Shown one piece after another: positions 55,501 through 64,000 of a stretch of 64,000 bases of DNA. The notes under the pieces are model-generated. The model worked only from the letters and a program-made list of their open reading frames with translations, was not told the DNA's origin and did no database searches. Positions within the stretch are counted from its first letter, which is position 1, and each line of letters begins with the position of its first letter. The stretch is from Sophora flavescens (lineage: Eukaryota; Streptophyta; Magnoliopsida; Fabales; Fabaceae), in contig CM061069.1 in assembly GCA_030762895.1 (NCBI GenBank), positions 89,165,548 to 89,229,547 of the forward strand, given 5' to 3'. The translations under genes and the position numbers were made by a program.

Positions 55501-58500
55501 GACTCTAATTCACAAGATCATATTCCTATAGTTAATGGATTTATAGCTACTTATTTTCATCCCTTTTACCTATCAATGAGCAATTTCAAATGGCCTTTTG
55601 GCATTTGTCTTGCAAATGCTAAACTCTCAAATATGTACGTTATTTCTTTATATAGTATAACTCACAATTGAAAGGAACAATGCCAATTCGATACGAGCTG
55701 CAATGCACCAGGATGACTCTACATATAACAGTTTTCATCTGAACTTCCAAATATATTTCTTTTGGAGATCTGTTTCAGCACCTAGTGGGAAAAAGCTTTA
55801 TTGTTGTTGTTGTTGTTGTTATTGTTGGAGGTCTGTTATAGACATAGTTGTGGAATAGTTCAAGAACTCTAAAAAAATAATTACAGTGATTAATTGACTA
55901 AAAGAACCAGAACTTGTCCACCTTTTTTGATGGGTACTAAGAATTATGATTGTGTGGATGACAAAATTAGTAATTGGATATAAAGATGCTGTGAGGTACT
56001 AGTGCTATAAAATTTTTCTGAACCTATCCTGCTACATATAATCTCGTAGTAAAATCAAGATATGAAAAAAAAATTCTTCTGTTTTACAAAACACCCGTAT
56101 GAGTCATGATTGTATCTGTTATCCATTATTCGATCAGATGAAATTCATGAAAGAAATTGATTTTATTTCTTTGAATAATATATAATTGTAATTTCTGTTT
56201 AATTTATATGTTTTTAACTTTTTATTATTTATTTACTATTTAGTTATAATGTTATTTCAGCGTAAAGTTTTCTTTTCACCTATGCATTTAATACTTATTG
56301 TTCTTCTGATTGACTAGCAACTTATTTAATTGTCAGCTAAAACCTTATCACTTTAGTCCTCCTGGGGTTCTGCATCCAATAACCGTTTTCTATGAACTGA
56401 GTTTTGGGGAGACAGAAATGAAGCAAGGTATGCTGTTGAATTCTAGAATAGTAGGATAATTCTTTTACCATGTACTTGTGTCAATAGAAAATAATAGAAG
56501 AAAGATATGTTGTGTACTGTTGGTAACTTTCAGAGAGGAATGTATCTGTTGAATCTTTAGTCTTTTCCACTCTATTATTTATGATCTCAGCATGCGTCGC
56601 TGTCAATGATTTATGAAACCTTCTTGCTTTCTACAGTTGAAGTTAGGAGATCCTTACACTCAAGGATGGGATTACCTTATGATCGTCCCCTTCTAAGAAT
56701 TGCTAATGCCTTGGATTTTTCGAAATTGAAAAACAGTGGTATTGTCTCTCTACAGAAAGGTAAAATGTACTTCTAAATGGGAACTCCTTTATGCTCTAGA
56801 TGCTGAGAATTATGATTGCATCTGCCTATTTCTATTTTACATTTTTCCAATAATAATTTACTTTGTTATTTGTGTGTTACTTTTTTATTTGTATGCCATA
56901 TGCAATAAGTTTCTTATTATCTGTTGGTAATAATAGGCTCAACTTTGCCAAGAGATGTACATATTGGGATTCCAAGCAGTGGGGGTAAGTTGCTATCATG
57001 TTCTTTGTGTCTCTCTTTCTTAATGTGATTTTTCTGTGTCTCATTTTAAATCATTATGGTTTATGCAGTTACTGGGGGAACTGTTTCTCTTGTTCAAGGT
57101 TCTTATGAATACTTCCATTATCTTCAGGATGGTTTTAATGATTCGGTAATTGCAATTCTTCTTCTCCCTAATGTTTTAACATGTTCTTGAAATTACATGT
57201 CTTCTTTTTCTTCTTGGTCTTGATTGAAATTACATATCTAAATGGTGACTATTTAAATTCAAACTCAACCATATCCCAGTTTTATTGATAGGTGGTTTTA
57301 GATTGTCAGAATAACTTAATCTTGTTTAGGCATTTGCAAATTACTGTTTCGATACATGGAAAAACATTTTAAGTTGTTAAAATGACTAAAAGTATGTTAC
57401 TGAAGGTTGTTCTTGTTATTTAAACTTATATTATTAAATATATTCCAGCTTATTTGTCTCTGAAAATGATAATAAAAAAAATTGTACTAACCTGTTAAAA
57501 TTTAAAAGTAGGCTTAATTGCTTTTTTGGTCCCCTTATTTGACTGCTTGGGCAATTTTGGTCCCCCAGTTTTTTTTTCGCTCGATTTTAGTCCCTACATT
57601 TTAAAAATGTGCAATTTTGGTCCATCTGTATGTTAACATCCAATAATTAACATTCCAAATCAACATTCACTTATGGCCCCACTTGTTAGAAAGCGTAAGT
57701 CAAGTTATAATATCACAAGTCATGTTAGATACACCATTAATTATTGGATGTTAACATACAAATGGACCAAAATTGCACATTTTTAAAATGTGGGGACTAA
57801 AATCGAGCGGAAAAAAACTGGGGGACGAAAATCGCCCAAGCAGTAAAATAAGGGGATCAAAAGTGCAATTAAGCCTTAAAAGTATTAGTATAACTTTCGT
57901 GTATAATGCTGTATGAATATAAAAAAATTTACATAGGAAAATAGAATTTATAATTACTCATGTTAGGATCCCGAAAGTGACTACAGGATAATAGATGCAA
58001 TTATGGTGAGAAAAGAGGATAAAGAGAAAGAATGATGTGATCTGTATTTGAAACTGCTGAACAAGGAGATGCTCTCCTCCAAGGGGTATCCCATCACAAC
58101 TGAGCTTTGGCTCTATTATTACTGAAAGAATGAATACATGCCTCTTCCTATAACAGATTCATTATTTAACTCTCTAACCGCTTCTGATGGTGTAACTGCC
58201 TAACTAACCAACCCAACTAACTCGTTCTATTTTTAAATGTGTACTCCTAGCTTCACTTGGTTGGGCCCTAACAACCCTGGAAAGGAAAGGAAAATAAATT
58301 ACAGGTCATGTAATGTATGGCTGCTTGAGAAATTCAATGTGGAAACATAGACATGTTTTTTTTTTTTTGTGGTCTTTCCTTGAGATGCCAAATCCTTTCT
58401 GCTATTTTAAAATAGATGGGCACTTTAGTGGGCATTTTGGAGAGCTGCATCAAGGCCACTTTTATCTAGCTGCTGTTTGAGCTTTGCAAATACAATACCA

Positions 58501-61500
58501 GTTGTTTAACATCAATCTCAGTGACTTTATTTTACAGTAAGAACACCAGTTCGAAGGCATCAAATGCTGGTCAATTGCTTTTTATTACCTTTAGGACTCG
58601 TTTGGTGATCAGGATAAAAGAGACAGGGTATGATAAGCTATCATAACCTGTCCGAAACTATTGTTTGGTGAGCCAGCAGGATAGGATAAAGCAATCCTGT
58701 CACTTATCCTATCATGTTCATTTAGTTATAATTCTATCCTGAGGGGACGGTTGAGTTAGAATCCAACAGGATAGAATAGGGTAATTTAAAGTATAATAAA
58801 ATATAAAATTATTTTATATATAAAATAATTAAAATATAATAAAATATAACATGGTTACGAAAAAAAAGATATAATAAAATATAAGATATTTTAAATAATA
58901 AAAGTAATAAAAATTAATTTTAAAAGTTAGTTTTATTATTCACAACGCTAATTTTGTTATTTTATATTATTTTTAAAAACTGAAAAATATTAAAATTACT
59001 CTAATGATTTAACTATATGTAAAGTAAAAACTAAAAATGAATATTTAAAATTATAAAAATTAATTTAAGTTAAAATATATATATATAAAAAATATTATAC
59101 GTAATTTTATCACAAGGGTAATTTTGTCTTTTTATATATTTTTAAAAAATGAAAATTATAAAAAAAACTAAAATCTAATAAAATATGAAAACATTTAGAA
59201 TAAAATAAAAAATTTTAAAATCCATATTAAAATTATAATGCTATCATATTGGTTATCCGGTGAACACCAAACGTCGGATAGACAGCTTATCCTGCTCATA
59301 TCCTATCCTACTCCTATCCTGCTCTCTTATCCTATCCACATCTATCCTATCCTGACCACCAAACGAGCCCTTAACTTCAAGCTTCTTTATATGTCGTCCT
59401 TGGTGTCACTTCTGGGCCAAATTGACAGCCTTATGGATATTATTCAGGAGCTAGATTCTAGCTTTCTGACCTACTATCACTTAACAAATCCCCATTTCTT
59501 GTTTTGGTTTTCTTGTGCTTTTAAACCCCTTTTCATCTGCTTGGTTATTGTGCTTTTCCTTGGTTAGCATATTTTAATCTTTCTCCAAGACTTCATGTGA
59601 GGGTAATGCTAATTAGTTCATGTGTCTCCTGTACAATTACTGCATGGAAACTTTGCCATAAGGTGGAGAAATTTTGCATGTAAATGAAGGTTGTTGCCAG
59701 TTGGCACTTAATAAATTTGAATTAGGATGTTAAAGAATCTTCAAGTTCCGTTTATAAGCTAGGTTTTAGCTTGACATAAAACTAATCAGGCTATGTCTTC
59801 TGGTGACAAGTTCCTGTGTCCTATTTACTGACTTCTTGTCTGGTTGATTGACATCTTATGGCATAATTATATTTAATAAATTTTAATTTATTAACTTAAT
59901 GTAACAGAGATGAGAATGTTGTGTTGGATGAGTGAGCACACTAAACAAGATAAGATTAGGAATAAATGCATTAGAGAAAAAGTTGGAGTAGCTTTGTTGT
60001 AGGAAAGAGGGTATCTTCCTTTTAGATGGTTTGGACTTTGGGCATGTGTTCAGAAGACATAGCTTCGGGAAGGAGAGTAGATCAAATGGAGGGTAGCGCA
60101 ATCACTAGAGGCAGAGGGAGACTAAGAAGAAAAACTATAGGCGAACGAAACCATTAAGGGTGGTTTAGAAGAGTTTATATAGAGCTTATAAGAATAACTT
60201 ATGAAAATAAACTTATGCAAATCGTTCATGAAAATAGTTTATGATCTTCATATAAACTCATTTTAGCTTATGGCAATAAGTTTGTCAAGGAAGCTTACAA
60301 AAATAAGCTGTTTTTAGCACATTTTTAAAAATCTTATTGAATAAGCACTTAATTAAGTTATTTACCCCAACGCACTCTAAGAAGGATTTAGATGCAATGA
60401 TTTTTGTCTATCAACATGATTTACAATGAACATTATGGCATCATTTAACCCTAGTAGTTAGTGACCCCACCTAGTAGGAAAAAGTTTGGTTGTTTTTGTT
60501 AATTTACATACTTGCAGATATCAATAAAACAAAATATCTTTATTTTCTTGTAGTATCACAAACTAAATCATTTACTTTGATTTTCTAGGGATGGGGTTGT
60601 GCTTATCGCTCTCTCCAGACTATCATTTCATGGTTCAGACTCCAAAACTACTCATCCATAGAAGTTCCTTCTCATAGGTATTTACAGATTACCTCCTCAT
60701 AGCCTATATAAAAAAAAAAAAAATTACCTCCTCTAATGACGGATATTGTTTTGAGAGGAGATATCATTTCCTTTTGAGTTATGGTATTTCTTAGGGCTAA
60801 TTTTATCTTAAGCTATTTCCTTATTGTCTCTCCAGGTTTTAAAACTCTGATTTCTATTTTTTATTTTGCTGTGTAATGGATTATTAAATTGATTTTTAAA
60901 GAGTTGTTGGGTTTAATTAGTCTGTCTGGCGGAAGTTCACTTATACCAACCAAAAGCTTGCTTGTCATATCCATGCGTATGATTAAGACTGACAAACCTA
61001 CAACTCTCTCAGAGAAATACAGCAGTCACTTGTTGAAATCGGTGATAAAGATCCTTCTTTTATTGGGTCACGAGAATGGATTGGTGCCATTGAATTGAGC
61101 TTTGTTTTGGACAAACTTCTGGGTGTAAGTATTCTACACATTTTGGTATTGGTTATGTTTGACTGTTGATTTATAATTAAGGAGTGTATAGGTGCAGTGG
61201 GGCTTTTGAGTTTGTGGCCCAACTAGACACTGAGCTTGTCTGGTTCTCTGGCTAGAATCAAGATACGTTGATCCCCCCACCCCCACCCCTGAAAAAAGGC
61301 CGGAATTTAGATACTTCATCTGATGCTGAATAGAATGCATGAAAAATATTATCTAATCATCAAATTCCTTCAGTTTTTCCTTCAGTTTTATGTTGCTTGT
61401 GAGTCTAATTGGATTCTTAATGATTTGACTGAGTTGTTTTCTTTATTTAATAGGTTACTTGCAAAGTCATCAATGTTAGATCTGGAGCGGAGCTTCCAGA

Positions 61501-62007
61501 AAAATGCCGAGAGCTAGCGTTGCACTTCGAGAACCAAGGAACGCCTATTATGATTGGTAAGTAGATGATATATTTTTTTTTGCTTTTATCTGCCATTTGT
61601 TTATGACATTGCCCACCATGGGTGCTTTGAAATTCCGCACATCACAGTATATCTTTTAGTTGCATATTCACTACGATACGAGTTGTGTTAAGTTTGTCTG
61701 TATTGCTCTATAAGAAATTTTTGATCGGAGGGTAGGACTAGTGATGTTTATCTTAACCCTTAGGTTTCTAAATGCAGGTGGTGGTGTACTTGCATATACA
61801 CTCTTGGGAGTGGATTACAATGAAGCAAATGGGGATTGTGCATTTTTAATACTTGATCCACACTATACGGGCACGGATGATCTGAAGAAAATAGTAAATG
61901 GGGGGTGGTGCGGGTGGAAAAAGGCCGTTGATAATAAAGGGCGGAATTTCTTCTTGCATGATAAGTTTTATAATCTCCTGCTGCCACAGAGGCCCAACAT
62001 GGTTTGA
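52589..62007 (+). CDS. UFSP2: UFM1-specific protease, UFSP2 type (13 exons)
   Basis: Cysteine protease of family C78, which matures the ubiquitin-like UFM1 and removes it from targets. The UFM1 system acts largely at the ER and ribosome. Exons by splice signals and reading phase: 52589-52757, 53004-53336, 54597-54865, 55061-55148, 55263-55438, 56337-56427, 56637-56738, 56937-56984, 57069-57145, 60589-60677, 61013-61124, 61454-61556, 61778-62007. They total 1887 bases, 628 residues plus stop, close to plant homologues as I know them. All introns are GT-AG and phases agree throughout. The N-terminal half is the non-catalytic UFSP2 region (NVRLLCRPKHLLITGPDPG). The catalytic half has GWGCAYRSLQT (Cys455), the following LGVDYNE block, and ILDPHYTG (Asp579, His581), the family triad. 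I see no stops or frameshifts. Exon 10 starts exactly at the GWGC motif after a 3.4-kb intron. Confidence 0.93.
53370..53661. mobile_element. Foldback MITE in intron 2
   Basis: Starts GGGTTTGTTTGTGAGTTTTG and ends with the complement (CCAAAACTCACACACAAACCC). It encloses a G-rich run (53449-53470) and its C/T-rich counterpart. Flanks GTA and TTA could be a 3-bp PIF-type duplication with one change. Confidence 0.75.
53449..53470. repeat. Poly-G tract
   Basis: About 20 G on the plus strand with one A near the end, within the intron 2 foldback. Unusual in an AT-rich setting and a possible assembly weak point. Confidence 0.85.
55799..55826. repeat. (TTG)n microsatellite in intron 5
   Basis: Short run of TTG units, interrupted once by TTA. 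Confidence 0.85.
57511..57875. mobile_element. Mutator-like MITE in intron 9
   Basis: 365 bp, beginning GGCTTAATTGCTTTTTTGG and ending with the matching GATCAAAAGTGCAATTAAGCC. The arms pair over most of the element. Flanked by an exact 9-bp duplication TTAAAAGTA (57502-57510 and 57876-57884), the size typical of Mutator-like elements. No coding. Confidence 0.92.
58594..59370. mobile_element. PIF/Harbinger-like MITE in intron 9
   Basis: 777 bp. Ends GGACTCGTTTGGTGATCAGGA and TCCTGACCACCAAACGAGCCC are imperfect inverted repeats, flanked by TTA (58591-58593 and 59371-59373), the 3-bp target used by PIF/Harbinger elements. AGGATA / TATCCT units are repeated near both ends. The AT-rich middle has no coding. 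Confidence 0.88.
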
Positions 62008-62301
62008 TAGAATGAGTTTAATGGAGGAAACATACTCCCATTGGTACCAAAGTTCTTGCTATGGAAGAGTAATTTTTTCACTTATACATGTGGTTGGGAC
62101 TCAAGAATTCAGTAAATTTGTTGCCTCCTCTTTTTGGTTGGTAATGTTCTGTAATTGACATCCTACTCTTTCTTCGGCTGAATTTTCTGTCGAGTCACTC
62201 TGGCTGAATCTTGAGCAAAGGGTATTTATTTCAAACTAAGGGAAGGTAGAATAACGCCCAGTTTCATTATGGTACGTTTTCAAGCCATTTGATACCATAT
62301 A

Positions 62302-62699
62302 GGCTTAATTATACTTTTGGTCCCTCAATTTTTTTAATTGTGTGATTTTGGTCCCTCAAAAGTTTAAATTGCATTTTTGGTCCCTCAATTTTTTCAATTG
62401 TGCGATTTTGGTCCCATAAATTTTAATTGCACATTCCATCCCTCAATTTTTAAAATTGTGTGATTTGGTCCCTCAAAATTTTTTTTTCTTCAAATTTAAT
62501 TGCACATTGACTAGTCATGGACGGAATGACTGATTTTGCACAATTCGATAAATTAGAGGATTAAATTTGCAATTAAATTTTTTTAGGGGTCAAAATCGTA
62601 CAATCGAAAATGTTGAGGGACGAAATGTACAATTAAATTTTTTGAAGGACCAAAATCGCACAATTGAAAAAGTTAAGGGATCAAAAGTACAATTAAGCC
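62302..62699. mobile_element. Mutator-like MITE downstream of the protease gene
   Basis: 398 bp, beginning GGCTTAATTATACTTTTGG and ending GATCAAAAGTACAATTAAGCC. Exact 9-bp duplication TACCATATA (62293-62301 and 62700-62708). It starts 295 bp after the stop codon and may overlap the 3' untranslated region. Confidence 0.92.
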
Positions 62700-62708
62700 T
62701 ACCATATA

Positions 62709-63189
62709 TGATAAGAGAGATTCGAAGCTGCCAATATCTTCCTCTGGTAGCCAATTCCTATCCATCGTATGAGCTTAACTATAAATATTGAAGCTTTTAC
62801 CAACTTGAAATATGGATTATTGGCCTGTTGATTTTGTAATTTTTTTCTTTTAGCCTTACAGCTATTTGAATAGCCTTTAACTCAATTTTGGAAGTAGCAC
62901 TCTACTAAATTTGAGATGATCGGCAAAATGTAAAGATGATGGGGTACAAAGGCTTACCGATGAAGTGGAGATGGAGCTGGTGTGGTGGGGAGCTTGCCCT
63001 ATATCTCCTTCCTCTTCCCCTTCTCTCCTCCCCGTCTCTTCATTTTTCTCATTTCTCCTCTCCTTTTCGTGCAAAACGCACATTTAAAGAGTTCGGATAA
63101 GTTGTTAGTGTGGAGTGTCACTTCTTCAGCATTGAGCGTTGGACCAGGAAAAATCAGAAACATTTTTTGAACATCAAGTCTTGACATCG
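62709..63189. other. Spacer
   Basis: AT-rich with a short pyrimidine-rich stretch (63000-63070). No gene or repeat recognised. Confidence 0.4.
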
Positions 63190-63425
63190 TATTTCTTTCG
63201 GAAATTAAATTCCGGACATGTAAAATGATATTTTGAAAATTAAAATCTGGATGTATAAAATGACAATCTGTATGTTTTTGGAGTTATCGAATTTAATTTT
63301 CGGACGTGTAGAATTTTAGACATTCAGAATTTAATTTTCGGATATGTAAAATGGCATGTATGTTTGGAGAGTTATTGGAATTTAATTTACGGACGTGTTA
63401 TACATTCAAAATTTAATTTTCGCAT
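63190..63425. repeat. Second array of GGAAATTAAATTCCGG-type palindromes
   Basis: Five to seven decayed copies of the CGGAAATTAAATTCCGGAC and GTGTAAAAT motifs seen at 50600-50960. Confidence 0.75.
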
Positions 63426-64000
63426 GTGTCGTATGTTTATACGATGTCCGACACTCGATCCATGTTCAAATAAGAGCAATGAGGAAAAGGTGCTCTCAAG
63501 TACACTTGAGTTGAGTGCTATGCTAGAAACCCATGTTGCGTTGAGCATCAGGTTGGGTACTTATGCTAAGCGTCAGGCGCCGCCCAAGTGCCACTAGGGT
63601 TAGCTATCTCTTTTTCTTGCCTTATCTTCCAACCCTTGGGTCTTTAATGCCTTCAACTTCATACGAAATAGCTTAGAATTCTTAAGTTAGCATTCTAAGG
63701 CCTTAAGGTGCAAAACCTCAAGTTTCTCAAGCTACTTACAACATCATCCACGTGTTGGGTTTTCATGGTCAACATAGCATGTGTAACATGATAACAACTC
63801 ATATATGAAATTATGAAAGTATAACATGTTTAGGGTTATATTCTCATTGGAAAACATCATAAGAAACTATAAAGAATAGCGCTTAAGTTTTGTCATATTA
63901 CTACTATATATAAAATTGAAATAAATATGTTGTATGTAAGTATAAGTAAAATATTATTTAAGTGTCAAATAAGATAATTCAGATGGTCTTTTCTTCTTGA
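63426..64000. other. Spacer
   Basis: No gene or repeat recognised up to the window end. Confidence 0.4.

Overview
The window is plant nuclear DNA. A spliced UFM1-protease gene, an F-box/FBD gene relic, long-LTR chromovirus-type Ty3/gypsy, SIRE/Maximus-like Ty1/copia and CACTA (En/Spm) elements, several MITEs and AT-rich spacers all point to a dicot. The FBD family and the element types suggest a legume, but that is inference and I cannot name the genus.

Layout. (1) 230-1040 is the 5' part of a decayed F-box/LRR/FBD gene, and its 3' part resumes at 47414. (2) Between the halves lies a 46-kb nest. A gypsy element (1041-47413, + strand, 3.1-kb LTRs) hit the F-box gene. It was itself hit by a CACTA element in gag (5092-10957), by an oppositely oriented LTR of the same or a related family in its 3' LTR (17209-36408, now solo), and by a second CACTA in the same 3' LTR (36461-46649). 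The solo LTR holds two minus-strand copia elements: an older one whose 3' half is gone (30989-35879) and a younger, nearly full-length SIRE-like element (19331-30898). Almost every junction is marked by a target-site duplication (TSD), so the order of events can be read from the sequence. All element genes are broken by stops or frameshifts.

(3) 48241-52588 is spacer made of several foldback (MITE-like) repeats and an array of short palindromes. (4) 52589-62007 is the only intact host gene: a 13-exon UFM1-specific protease (UFSP2 type, 628 codons) with its Cys-Asp-His catalytic residues present. Its introns carry a Mutator-like MITE, a PIF/Harbinger-like MITE and another foldback element, and another Mutator-like MITE lies just downstream. 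(5) 62008-64000 is spacer with a second array of the same short palindromes.

No tRNA, rRNA or CRISPR was seen. I found no convincing new multi-gene system. The most unusual items are a proline-rich reading frame inside the gypsy LTR that can be traced in every copy here, a TAGACGAG-type repeat motif shared by two different copia families, a GC-rich palindromic array inside the second CACTA, and the Ulp1-like protease modules carried by both CACTA elements.
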